Shown: positions 24,448 to 35,424 of the stretch, piece after piece
Layout: each line of letters begins with the position of its first letter
Position numbering within the stretch: position 1 is the stretch's first letter
Assembly: GCA_947568835.1 (NCBI GenBank)
Contig: OX387608.1
Span: forward strand, 11,446,001-11,510,000
Direction of reading: 5' to 3'
Length of the DNA: 64,000 bases
Source: Protonemura montana
Taxonomy: Eukaryota; Arthropoda; Insecta; Plecoptera; Nemouridae
The notes under the pieces: generated by a model
Database searches by the model: none
What the model was told of the DNA's origin: nothing
Seen by the model: only the letters and a program-made list of their open reading frames with translations
Made by a program: the position numbers and the translations under genes

Positions 24448-24564
24448 GTTACATACCCCCGTTACATACCCCCGTTACATCCCCCCGTTACATACCCCCG
24501 TTACATACCCCCGTTACATACCCCCGTTACATACCCCCGTTACATACCCCCGTTACATACCCCT
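24448..24564 (+). repeat. 13-bp tandem repeat, 9 units
   Basis: The unit is GTTACATACCCCC, with one variant unit (catccc). It yields a repetitive open frame that is not a gene. Confidence 0.95.
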
Positions 24565-24748
24565 CACCGGCTCTCGCGAGATTGCTATCGATGTCAGCAT
24601 TCACGGCCAGTTGGTGTGTTCAATTAAAACATCAGTTGTTGGACAAGTCAATCGCTGGTAAATCGCTGTAAAATTCCGTTAAATGTCAACTGCGTAGGTG
24701 TTTGGACGGCTTCCCTTGGATAACATTTCTGAGGTACACTTGAGTTAG

Positions 24749-25416
24749 ATTGATTTGTGGGGTTTAACGATGCATTGCCTTGAAAACGGGCCCAGTGACA
24801 CTGGTCAAATGACGTCGGTGAATGATTAAATGATGACTAGGATGATGATGAACCTAACCTTACCTAGCCTAGAAGGCATGTAGCCTACTCATGTTGAAGA
24901 GCACCAAGAGAGTAATTAGCCCTACTACCACCTCCAAATTACGATACACCGCGAACAACAGGGTTCCTCCACAAATCCAGACAAATGAAGTTGCTTCATT
25001 AACTTTCATCCCTTCAACCTCTCTCCCGAACAGAACTGGTCATGTGTATGATGGTCACCCATTCAATACCTGACCCAGTGCAGTGTTGCTATACTTTCAT
25101 CCCTTCAACCTCTCCCCCGAACATAACTGGTCATGTGTATGATGGTCAGCCATCCAATACTTGAACCAGTGCAGTGTTGCAATACTTTCATCCCTTCAAC
25201 CTGTCCCCCAAACATAACTGGTCATGTGTATGATGGTCAGCCATCCAATACTTGAACCAGTGCAGTGTTGCTATACTTTCATCCCTTCAACCTCTCCCCC
25301 GAACATAACTGGTCATGTGTATGATGGTCAGCCATCCAATACTTGAACCAGTGCAGTGTTGCTTAACTTCAGTGATCTCACCAGAATCGTTGTTTCCAAC
25401 ACACCTAACCGATCGG
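24749..25416 (-). mobile_element. 5S rRNA-headed SINE with internal expansion, copy 3
   Basis: It starts gatttgtggggtttaacgat and ends cagtgatctcaccagaatcg then acacacctaaccg. The 5S-proximal part (atactttcatcccttcaacc to aaccagtgcagtgttgc) is repeated in tandem with a 91-bp period, so the element is longer than other copies. Confidence 0.8.
24990..25365. repeat. 91-bp tandem repeat within SINE
   Basis: About four units. The atacttt landmarks fall at 25091, 25182 and 25273, giving an exact 91-bp period. The unit includes part of the 5S-derived head. Confidence 0.9.
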
Positions 25417-25432
25417 TAATCTTGGTTAGATT

Positions 25433-25558
25433 AGATGCCTCCTCCCTTCTAGACTAGGTTAGGTTTATCATCTTCCACTTATTAACCGACGCCATTAGAC
25501 CAGTGCCGCATGGCCCGTTGTCAAAACAGGGTGTCGTTGAACCCCACAAATCAATCAA
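25433..25558 (+). mobile_element. 5S-SINE 3' fragment, opposite orientation
   Basis: It contains ctagactaggttaggttt, acgccattagaccagtgcc and gaaccccacaaatcaatcaa, the reverse complement of the tail half of the SINE. The head is missing. Confidence 0.7.
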
Positions 25559-27296
25559 CTCATTTAACCTAGACTGGAGAAATCTGGCGCCTCCACCACG
25601 CTGATTTTTTTCAAAGCTGCAGCTTATGTATGCGTACATATTTATAAGTTTGTGAAAATCTGTTCCAGCGTAAGCCAGTTATTTTTTAGCTCTGTGAAAA
25701 TAATCTCATGCCTCGAGTGCCTCGTCTATACACTTGAGCCGCAAGATAAATTACGAAACTAGATTAAGAAAAAGATCAAGCAATTTAAAAATTGAATTGA
25801 TGAACTAAAAAATAATTATAAAGGCTTAACGAACCAGACTTGAAAAAAGTTAGGGATAATTTTTTTTTAAAGCAATTATAAAAAGGGACCTTTTGACCGA
25901 AATCCCATTACTCAATAGTAAAGAATTAAAAGTGATGTTTTCATCCCCTCCTGAGCTAATTTGTTGTCAAGTAGTTAAAAACTGAAAGTAACTCAGCGCT
26001 TTGAAATATTTAATTTCCCATTGACAACCACTATGGCATGCATGTACGCTCATTTGAATTTAAAAAATAAACCTTCACCCAGTCGGGATATTATAAAAAT
26101 GAAATGAAAAACCAAAAAAATGCTTAAATCACACCAGAGCATCTAAAAAAAATGGGTACATCAGCAAATCTAGACCTAGAATTCGACACCATCTAAAAAA
26201 AAAATCATTAACTCTAGGAATCAGTTTTGAAAAATAATTACCATACCTCACACCTCAAATCCTAATACCCTTTAAAATTCAATGCGTAGAAAAAAGACAA
26301 CCCCCTCCCATCCCCATCCATTTCATCCCACCCCGCAGGCCACCCACACCATCACTGACTGCGTCACATACTTTACCCAGCAAATCCAGACTCTGTCTCC
26401 GAGTCCGGGACGCCATAAATCCGGCAGGACGACCGACCTAGACCCTGGCGAAGTGGAACCTATTTCCGTTGGGTCTCCTGAATCTTACCAAGACCAGTGG
26501 CGGAACGAGGCTAGCTGTGATCGTGGAACGAAGCTATAGAGTTTTCTTCATTAAAGGGATGTGGCACAAGCAAGCAAGAATATATTCTTATGCGTCAAAG
26601 TCTAAAAAATTGTTTTTTTGACATTATTTGTCAGTTTTTACTTCTATGTCAACACTTTTTTATCTTAGCCTCTACTACAGATTTCAAAATAAAACTTTCA
26701 CAAATGAACCCCCAAAAAAGGGTAAAATATCAGATTTTTATACTTTTTTTCAGAGAGAAGTTCAGTTGGAGCTAACAGGCAGATTTTGAGTCAAGGATTC
26801 TAAAGAGCTTTCTTTGTTAATCTTATGGAAGAATTTTCTCCAAATCATACGGAGTTTTGAATTTCTAAATTTGGAACAGATTCAAATGTTTTCCCGTTTA
26901 GGTTAAACACAAAAAGCCTCTTGGATCTCTTTGCCCCAAAACCTTCTTTCTCTCTCGAACTGATCTTTCCTACAACAAAATGGCGCCCAAGAAAAACAGT
27001 GAAGTCAATTAACCTACATTTGCGTAGCCATTTCTATCCACAACAATTCCCCGTCTTTTAGTAGTAACCCATGTCATTTTTTTACTGACCCTTTAAACTA
27101 TTTTATAATATTATACGTTTTTCAAGCTGTTATTTGGAGGTATTAAAAAAAATGTTTGAATTTAAAACGTTTTAGACCCAACTTATTCTACCATTCACAT
27201 GTCACAACCATGACCACAGAATAATGTTTCGGTCGACCGTGCACCACCGCTGCGCCCACTATTTTGGGCGCACCTGATTTCCCCGTGTGATTGCAG

Positions 27297-27405
27297 CGGG
27301 ATTCGACGCGTCGTCGGCATCACCTCTGTCCCCTGAGGGCGGCAACGCGTCACCAGCTCTAGGCGTCGACGACGACCGACGCCAGCGACGCCGGGGATCT
27401 GCATT
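27297..27405 (+). CDS. Rim: Rim exon: linker before the PDZ domain
   Basis: The acceptor is gtgtgattgcag and the donor is GCATT|gtaagt. It is 109 nt; two bases complete the incoming codon and two are left over. It encodes a low-complexity linker, AGFDASSASPLSPEGGNASP, followed by ALGVDDDRRQRRRGSA. No fold is expected. It is accepted because it has good splice sites, a phase matching both neighbours, and a GC-rich composition in AT-rich surroundings. The Arg cluster RRQRRRGS again carries a basophilic kinase consensus. Confidence 0.85.
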
Positions 27406-28203
27406 GTAAGTCTACTCCGATTGAAAGTCGATGGTCCAAGAAAATGTTTTTGAGTTCATGCCATATTTTACTTCCATACGTCGTTTCGATGCAGTGTGGC
27501 AGAAAAGCAGAGTCATTTAGAGGTTAAAAATATGCATTTAAATGTTTGCTACCTTGCATTGTTTGCCCTGCATGTTGTTTGTAAGGCTGTTCTCCATATT
27601 AAAACCGATCTTGAGGGACTGTTTTGAGAAAATTCGTCAGTAAAACTTTAAAAAGAAACAAAATGGCTCATTAACATGGTTTGCGCCTGGATTTCTGGCA
27701 AGGAGAGAGGTTGGAGGGATGAAAGTTAGTACAGCAACTTCACTCGCCTTGCCATTTGTGATGGAATCCTACTGTTCGCGATGAAGGGACTTTAAGCCGG
27801 TGGTCCCATCTTTCCTTCTAGGCTAGGTTAGGTTCATCATCATCCTCATCCCCATTCACTCATTCACCAAAGTTATTAGACCATTGCCACAGGGCCCTTT
27901 GTCAAAAAATGCGTCATTAAACTCCACGGTAAATCAATCAATGTATCACTGATCTTGCATCAGTGGAAATCGCTTAGCTTCGTTAAGTCAGTTCAGCTAA
28001 GTTTTAAATAATTTGTTCTCCATATCTAACATAGTAAAAATATAAAAATTTAAAAATCAGAGAAAACTAACCCCGGAAGTTTCATCTTAAGCATCGGATT
28101 TAAACCTAGAAATGATATGTTGAAGATTTTCGTCAACACAACCTGACCTATTTCAACTCTGTTAGCATAACATGAACAACTGGGTCCCTGTTGTCACCCA
28201 CAG
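27406..28203 (+). other. Rim intron with SINE fragment
   Basis: Apart from the SINE fragment at 27700-27945 the sequence is AT-rich and shows nothing else. Confidence 0.5.
27700..27945 (+). mobile_element. 5S-SINE fragment lacking the 5S head
   Basis: It contains gagaggttggagggatgaaa, gccggtggtccca, ctaggctaggttaggttcat and the tail gtcattaaactccac, in the orientation opposite to most copies. Confidence 0.75.
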
Positions 28204-28376
28204 ACCGGACATGGGAAACCGCGCGCTGCCCGCGACACCACCGATCACAGGACGTCCGACTGCCGTCCCCCCGCGCGCCCTCGAGGAGCTCAACGATGCG
28301 CCACGACGCCAGGCGTCGGTCGACGGGGAGGCCATTAAGATCGTCATCCATGACGTCGACTCTGACATCAACTTCA
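28204..28376 (+). CDS. Rim: Rim exon: linker leading into the PDZ domain
   Basis: The acceptor is ttgtcacccacag and the donor is AACTTCA|gtgagt. It is 173 nt; one base completes the incoming codon and one is left over. The protein reads PDMGNRALPATPPITGRP, then a Pro/Arg-rich part, then RRQASVDGEAIKIVIHDVDS and DINF. The IKIVIHDVDS segment is regular, strand-like sequence just before the PDZ domain and is what I recall as a conserved insect Rim feature. RRQAS is another RRxS-like site. Open frames in the other frames and on the minus strand are shadows. Confidence 0.9.
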
Positions 28377-29920
28377 GTGAGTTGCTTTGGCTTGGATGAC
28401 TTTGCACACTCACTTCTCGAAGGCACTAAATTTGAATTTGGTAACAGATTGAAAATGATAAGTCGGTTTTTTTAGACAATTTCACGAATCTTAGAAAGTG
28501 ATTTCTTCACTCTTTGATGCCTTTTTATGAAGTTTCGTTTCGTTCATAGAGCTCTATTTTCTTAAATAAATGCTTGGCTAATATTTGCTTTACTGATATT
28601 GGCAGACTGTGTCCACCTTTAACCAGATCGACAAATCAGAGTTGAAGTTTAAACCTGGAGATTAAAGATGATCAGCCAGTCACAGAATTTCCAGATCTCC
28701 AGAGGTTGTTACTGCGGAGAACAACTTTACCCCCAAATGCATGCTGTTTACGCTTCAACTTTGCTTAACGGATTCTGCCATTTATTCCTTATTTTAAGTT
28801 ACAAACTAAATCAGTAATATAAACTTATCTAAGAATAGCGGGCTGATAATTTTAGCCACGACTAAAATGGCTACAAATCATTTGAATGCGCCATGCACCA
28901 ATATTATGTTGCTATACAAAGCGTTTTATTATTACGTATTCTCAAACAATCATTAAAGTTTATGCCACTGGGGAAGCAATTCGACAATATTTGCAACAAA
29001 AATTAACAGTCCCCACCGCACTGCCGGAGTCACCGGGGACGATCCATCGTTAACACAATACCAATGGTAGCCCCAAGCCATGCAAAGACCATGGGAACAA
29101 TGAAAACTGGAGCAGAACCCAAGAGTAGCGCCCTATCTCATCCCAAAACAAAACAATACCATCAAACGCATGCCCATTCACAACCACTTTGCATCACAAG
29201 TTCCACCCGCCAAATCTACAGCTCACCCCTCACCGTTCACAAGGCCTGATCCCCCAGCTACTGGATTTGCTGGACGTTCCACTTGCTAGCAACTTGCCAG
29301 TGGAGATTAATGGCTTGGCCCTTAATTTTTCCAAATAAACACGTTTTTTAATGGTGTAATTCGGACTTATTCGGTCAATTCAGTACTAAATTGTTCCACT
29401 GACTGCATTTAAGATCAGTCTTACCAATGATTTTACCGAAGGCTGAGCTCTAAATCTAACGTTGAACTTACTTACCGTCGTTTCGAGTGTAAAAGTGAAT
29501 ATTTTCGTTTTTTCTAGCAGATTGGCATGACTGGATTGTGCTCAATTGATCATTTTTAATGCTACCTCGACAATTGATATACATGCATTGATTTTTAGCG
29601 ATAAGTATTGTCTTGTAGAGTTTTATTAAAAAGAACGGCCGCAAGCGCCATCAGGCGCTATCCTAGCGCCATTACCATCCTACTACCGGCTTGTGTTATC
29701 AGCAAAACTTTTTAAATTATCGATAATCCTCTCACTAAAGCTATAAAGCCAATGATAACGTGTCGTAAAATATGTATATTCTCCCATAGAAAGATATTGA
29801 GAGGAATTCAAAGATTCCACAAACAGAATGCTAGCGACTACAACACCACTCTCACACAGTAGACGGTCGTCTGAGCCACCGAGATCAAAGCACTGACAAC
29901 GCCCATTCTGTTCTTTCCAG
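28377..29920 (+). other. Rim intron with two MITEs
   Basis: A reversed GATTGGCTG-type MITE lies at 28615-28765 and a GCAAGCGCCATC MITE at about 29480-29760. A GC-richer stretch at 28990-29330 has a 61-codon ORF without recognisable features. Confidence 0.5.
29480..29760 (+). mobile_element. MITE of the GCAAGCGCCATC family
   Basis: It contains cgtcgtttcgagtgtaaaag, gactggattgtgctcaattg and aacggccgcaagcgccatca. Its end overlaps the region just before the Rim exon at 29921. Confidence 0.6.
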
Positions 29921-29986
29921 GCTCCAGGCCAGGACCAAAGCGACGCGTCGTCTTGCGACGGGACCCCTCCGATAAGGCGCACCGTA
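29921..29986 (+). CDS. Rim: Rim exon: first strand of the PDZ domain
   Basis: The acceptor is ctgttctttccag and the donor is CACCGTA|gtaagt. At 66 nt it takes two bases from the previous codon and leaves one base. It encodes SSRPGPKRRVVLRRDPSDKA followed by HR. KRRVVLRRD fits the first beta strand of the PDZ domain, and the next residues lead to the carboxylate-binding GFGM loop encoded 17 kb downstream. The strong donor and the phase match to both 47355 and the candidate cassette exon at 39132 support it. It is too short to stand out in ORF scans. Confidence 0.85.
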
Positions 29987-30400
29987 GTAAGTACACTCCA
30001 TACCCCAATTATCACGCGTGATTGTCACGCTAATTAATGCGTCGCCGAGACAATGCGACGCCCATCGTCAGAGTCGCCTTTTTTTTATCACACCTCTGTT
30101 CCGTTTTCCGCGCGGCGTAACGAGCCGCTGGTTTTTATCTCCAATCTAAAGTGTTCTGGATGAAACTTAAAAGTCGTGTACTTCAGGTTTTCAGGGTTTT
30201 ACAAGACAGTCCTAGTAATGCGACGAATTGCGAGTGTAATTAATGCTTGTAATATAAAAGAGAAGATACTTTCATGACCTCGGCTGACGCATAATCGACA
30301 TGACGGTAATCTTGATTGGGAAACATGATTTCTTCGCGATGAAATATAAGTTCAGAGATTTCCTGTAACTAACCAGGTAATCATATTATTATTTGGAACA

Positions 30401-30480
30401 CTACCATGTCCACACAGGGACTCGAACCACGATCTCACCCATCGCGGCTGTTGCTCTAACCATTGAGTGGACACACATTT
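30401..30480 (-). mobile_element. tRNA-derived SINE head, minus strand
   Basis: The plus strand reads gggactcgaaccacgatctc, then catcgcggctgttgctctaa and ccattgagtgg. This is the reverse complement of a tRNA-like head with A and B boxes. No cloverleaf with intact acceptor pairing is evident. Confidence 0.55.
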
Positions 30481-30668
30481 TTTGAGAGAATGTTAGTGCA
30501 TTACGACCACGCGCATGCAATTTTGCAATTGAAATCAGATTTCCCATACATAAATCCAGTGCCAAATTGGAGTTATTCGAGATTGAATTGTTGTGACGTG
30601 GTATAGCGTCACTAGAATCAGAATGACTGTAATTGACTGTAATCTACTGTTTCATTCTTATCAAAAAT

Positions 30669-30800
30669 GATGTGTCCAAGTGGCTCAATGGGTTAGAGCA
30701 ACACCCACGATAGGTGGATATCGGGGTTCGAATCCCCGTTTGGGTAACCATTTTTGAGAGGGTGGTAGTGTTCCTTTCAGTAAAATACCCCGCTCAAATA
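30669..30800 (+). mobile_element. tRNA-derived SINE, plus strand
   Basis: The head is gtgtccaagtggctcaatgg, then gttagagcaacaccc, and B box ggttcgaatcccc. The body follows as tttttgagagggtggtagtg and aaaataccccgc. It faces the minus copy at 30401-30480 about 190 bp away. Confidence 0.7.
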
Positions 30801-32160
30801 GGATGTCATGCAGATCATCATATTTACACCCCTGTCCTATAAAACTTACGATCGGCCACCTATTTGATGCTTTGACGGTGAGTCGCTGTCGATGAATGAA
30901 AGGAAGATGATTAAGCTTGTCTGGGATAGCAGGAAGACAAGGGTGAATCCGGTACCGGCACTAAACCTCCTCCTGCCCAACAGCACCGAGAACAGGCCAA
31001 CGCTCAGAGCCTTTGATGCACTGTGTTAGCGTTGTCCCTGTAGCACTGGTCTATTTGGCTGATTGGCGACAAAACTAGTATGGCCTGGAAGGGAGTCAAG
31101 GATGAACCCGGTGCCAGCACTCAACCTGCCACTTTCAATGCAGCACCTAGAGCTGGCCACCACATAGCCATGTTCCATCGATACACTATCCGAGACACAT
31201 CGCTGTCCTGTGGCAATTTTTTCATCGATTTTTAACCAAGTCTCTGTGCAGTGTCCGCTTAAAGTGTTGCAATTTCTTTTACTTCTCGGGGGTTTTTCTG
31301 AAGTTATTGGTGCTCTATCTACTAGAGAGGAAAATTTACCTGCAGTCTGCATTTTATTACCAGCTCACATAAATCAAGCAAGCAATCTCCTTTATCTGGT
31401 TCTTGCATTCGTATTTCTTTCCCTCTACTTCTACTTTGTAGTGTGTGCTAGGAATTCCGGTCATATCCATTTTAAAAATGTCAACCAAAGATCAAATACA
31501 CAGAGCTTGTTACACTATCGATCTTAGTTACTTCGAAAATGTTATAAAAGTCACTACGTCTCTGTTAACGAGTAATTGTAGCAGGTCCCAACCAATGTCA
31601 CTTGCATTTGTAACAAAATCAATTTAAAAAAAAGCACATGTCACATCCATAGACCATGTTTAGCTTAACCTGACATACGCGTGGGGAAATAGACTTTTTC
31701 CCCTTTCCCCACGATATCATTTGTAACGTTCCCCTAAAAACAACGGGAAGTGCACACAAAGTTCTGAAGGTTTTCATTTAAATACGACATGTTGCCCGAG
31801 GCACTTCCGAGTTACCGTGACGTCATATCCAACACACAATTTATCATGGTCCTTCAACCCCTGGGGGTAGATCGTTCGGGAAGGAGTCATCCCCTCTGCA
31901 TGCCTTTCATCCCAAACATACAGGGAGACCATATAGGGACAGATAGCACAAAATTATCCCATTGTCTCTTTCGGTTCTATGTGGAATGAATCAACGCTGA
32001 TTGGGCAAGGGAACATTGGGAAACAAAGAGATATGATGAACGTAATGAGATAAAAGTTGGAAAAACATGGCGATGTTTAAAAGCATTGATTTGTGTTCCT
32101 CTGGAGGTATATACAGTTGTGCTTCAGGGAAAAGAAAACAGGATAAATACGTTTTTTTTC

Positions 32161-32166
32161 TTTATT
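32161..32166 (-). terminator. Candidate polyadenylation signal of the nested antisense gene
   Basis: AATAAA on the minus strand, about 190 nt after the TGA stop and followed in the minus direction by a T-rich stretch (gttttcttttccct). This is the expected spacing for the 3' end of the antisense transcript. It is a short motif in AT-rich DNA. Confidence 0.5.
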
Positions 32167-32356
32167 GTTAGTCGTGACATTGTTATTCACTCGTTTCACG
32201 TACCGAATATAGACTGATATTGCTACATATTATATTTCAAATGTCTATTTAAACATTTTCAGAATTTCTACATTTTCCCTCTATAACATATGACACGCGC
32301 GAGAAACGCATGGAAATATAACGAAGACCGAAATAGCATACATTCAATACCGCTTG

Positions 32357-34620
32357 TCAATTTCCAGATTTCCTCCCACGTTTCGCAGCCATTTTCTCAG
32401 TGACATTCGTTGCCAAGCCTCTGGCCATTTCCGCTATCTCCACGCCAGCCTTTGCCGCCGCCTCGGCACCACGTTCGCTCACATTCCTCGCCAAATCACT
32501 AATCTGTTTCAAAATCTCCGTCAAGCCTTTATTGTCTTCACTTTTTGTTTGATTCTGGTCATCACCCCCAAGCTTTCCACTCATCTTTGACTGAAGCCAT
32601 CCTTGTATCTTATCTCGCAACTCCACAGCGCCCCTCTTTTGTCTGAGGCCAGTGTCGATTCCTCTCGGCTTCGAGAAAGTATTGGAATTTTCTCTATTGT
32701 TCTCATCTACGTCGTGTATCTCTCTATTTGCTTGCGCTGCGTCGAACGCGCAAGCGTCGCCGTCGCCGTCGCCGTCGACGCCAAGCCGGGTAGTAAAGAT
32801 TGCTTCTCCTGACTGATGAACGCTCCTCATTGCTCCCGAGTTCGAAACGGTTCTGTTAACTTTCTCAATGACCTTGTTCTTGACCTTGTGGAACAAATCA
32901 GTGACACCGCGTTTGGCTCTCAATGTTGCATTCATTGCGAGCTCATCCCTACCTGTGCTGTTCTTGTCATCATTTACCACCTCAGGGTCATTGTTTTTAC
33001 CTATTCCCAAAAAGTTTTTCGCCTTCTTCCACATCCTACTAAAGAAACCATCCTTGCCATTAGCATTTCGGCCACGCATAAGACGATCCAAATCTTCCTT
33101 ATCCAACATTCCATAATCATGTCCTAATTTATCTCCCCTTCCCATTATTCCCGCTCTGTCTCCCCGTTCGCCGTAGCTGTCTTGGCCTCTTGGATTCCAC
33201 ATTTCTCGATCCCTCCCTCGATCTCTCTGGCCTTCCCTGCCACCTTCTCCTTGGCCCGCATCATACTGGTTATCACCACGACGGTCACCTCGCCTCCTTG
33301 CTTCTCTATCATTAACTTCATCGCCGCTCGCCGGTTTGGTCAACTTCAAATCAGTCCCGGTCGGTTCACCGGCCGCTCTCTTCCCTCTGTATCTGTCTCG
33401 AGTAGTGGTCACAACCCTACCACCCACGCTACCCGCACCGCCTTCCCCACCACCAGTTCCTCCTGCTCCACCTCCAGCCGCTCCACCTGCAGCGCTCCCT
33501 GTACCACCAGCAGAGCCTCCTAGACCAGAGCCACCCCCAACGCCACCAGCCCCAGCTCCTCCTGTGCCTCCACCGCCTGCGGCCCCTCCACCTCCCAGGG
33601 CACCTCCACCTCCAGGAACCCCAGCGGCTTCAGCGGCCCCTCCTCCACCCAAAACAGCCCCGGCTGTTGCCCGAATAGTCGTCAAAATCTCAGCGACGAT
33701 CATTTTAATCGCCTCGACCTTATCGGCACTCCCTCCTCCGCCCTGCTGCCTCCTCTGCGTGGTACGCGGGGGATAGACGTTACGCGTGGGATGGCAGCTT
33801 TTCATAGGCGCAGACCGCGTCGTTCGGTTCTTGATCAACGCCGCCAATTCGTCGTCTTCCTCGCTTTCAGAGACATCCTCTGCATCCTTCTCTACTGGTT
33901 CGGTGACTTTCGCGGGGCCGCTAGTGGTGGTAGTCGTCGTGGTGGTGGTCGTCGCGGTGGGTCGTTGTTTGCGGCGTTTGAAGCAGCTGGCGTGGTCATG
34001 ATCTTCGGGATGCCGTTGAAAATGCTGCGACTCTGTGCTTAGCGTTTGTCGCTTTGTCCTATCGGCGGAGTCATAGTTGCTTTCAAGTCGTTGATTCGAG
34101 TTGATCCTGAATATAACGTCCCTTCTATTGGCATTTTCACTTCTAGAAAACTCCGGTTTCTTGCCAGGACCTAATTTACCTTCAGGTCTCTTCCGATCAG
34201 TTTGACGTCTCTTTTTCGAACTCTCATTATCGACTTGGTCAGTCCTATCTTGCCTCTTGACCCCACCCAAAGAGCCATGACCAACTTGACGTCGCGTTCT
34301 CAAAACTAGCTGCAATCGGTATTCGCCAACCAAGCCGATGTTAACCAGGTCGTTTTCCCGGGAGTGTACAATATTTCCTGGCTGTAACGAGCGGCGATTT
34401 CTATGTGACTTTTCGGCGTCAAATTCGTTGCTTTGTAGACGTTGCTTTTCCTCGTCACGATTCTGATTGGCTGCCCTCGGTCGCCGTGGGATCCTGAAAG
34501 CCTTCTTGTTTTCCTCGTTCACTTCCCGGTCTTCCTGATTGGCCCGTCTGACTTCCTGTGAGCTGGCATCGTGGCCCAGTTCACTACTGGTATGCAGTGT
34601 TTGAATCGAAGTCTCATCGT
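32357..34620 (-). CDS. Nested antisense gene, exon 2: secreted Gly/Arg/Asn-rich protein
   Basis: The minus-strand acceptor is cttgttttccag|AC and the stop is TGA at 32359-32357. With exon 1 the protein is 781 residues. The open frame extends 17 codons upstream of the acceptor but has no fitting ATG start, so the spliced signal-peptide start is preferred. Layout: a charged Arg/Asn-rich N-terminal third with dibasic sites (RTRRQ, VKRQD, KKRRQ, TKRQT); a Thr run near residue 240; an acidic stretch; a Gly/Ala-rich block at about 345-425; then basic amphipathic segments near 550, 600, 690 and the C terminus, several directly after KRG. Sequons NRT, NST, NAT, NQT, NVS and NVT suit a secreted protein. 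Only about three cysteines are seen. I do not recognise the family; cuticle or matrix protein and peptide precursor are both possible. Confidence 0.8.
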
Positions 34621-35424
34621 CTGGAAAACAAGGAACTCGATATCTCCACTCCGGGATCATACTTTCAATCATCGGGTTCCATCGATATGTTCAAATCATA
34701 ATACTGGTGCATTTGATTCATTAATTCACCCTTTTTAAACAAATTCCATAAACCTTAAATTATATTATATTTAGGGAGGTAATTTTGACTATCTTTCAGA
34801 AAGGGTCCATAATTATAAACTGGAAACTGGTTGAATCGATTCCTTCAATTCTATTTTTATTCTGTCAGTAACCATATGCAATAACACGTCACTTTTAGAA
34901 ATAAAATTATAAAATACAATAATATATTATACAATAATGTAAACAACATAACTACATCAATACCTTCCTACCTTACTAATTTATTTCTTAATTAAAATCT
35001 TAAAAGTTCTTCTACTTAATATAAATCTTTGTAAACAAAATCTGTTAAATGTGTCATGAAGGATGTTGCGTTCTTTAAAAACATGTGAGCCCACCTGTCA
35101 GATATAATTTGCTGGTAGGCTCTAATTGATATTTTAAACAATATTTCTCGACGATATCATATTACTTCTGGAGCCAGGTTCACGAATTTTACTAATTTCT
35201 ATTGACTAAAAACCATTATCGATATATCTGCTAGTGCCTTTCAGAATAATATCATGTTGATTTTAGGTTTCAAAGACATGACAGTCCTTTACAAACATCC
35301 CATACACGGTATTGAGTTACCTGTTAAATATGCCTGACTAACTTCTACAATCCGGATAGAAGCATACGTACATTGTATTGACACATTGCCGATACGTGCA
35401 AGCGATAACTTTAGAAAAGCTTAC
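34621..35424 (-). other. Intron of the nested antisense gene
   Basis: This 804-bp AT-rich intron runs between the signal-peptide exon and the long exon on the minus strand, with donor gtaagc and acceptor ttgttttccag. No repeat or RNA gene is recognised in it. Confidence 0.7.

Larger units (their letters stand above)
20140..27296 (+). other. Rim intron, 7.2 kb
   Basis: It holds 5S-headed SINEs (21632-22066, 24749-25416), a reversed SINE fragment (25433-25558), an inverted tRNA-SINE pair (23396-23640) and a 13-bp repeat (24448-24564). A GC-richer open block at 26339-26539 with a good acceptor is discussed as a possible alternative end. The remainder is AT-rich and featureless. Confidence 0.5.

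Noticed and set aside
30669-30745. Functional tRNA genes (also near 23466-23540 and 9661)
   Set aside because: A and B boxes are present, but acceptor pairing is poor and the same SINE body follows each. They are SINE heads.
33182-34042. Plus-strand Pro/Ala-rich and Ser/Val-rich ORFs
   Set aside because: Complement of the Gly-rich and Thr-rich parts of the antisense gene.
34621-34672. Unspliced start of the long antisense frame at 34672
   Set aside because: The frame there begins with a non-ATG codon. The acceptor ttttccag at 34621 and the upstream signal-peptide exon give a better supported start.
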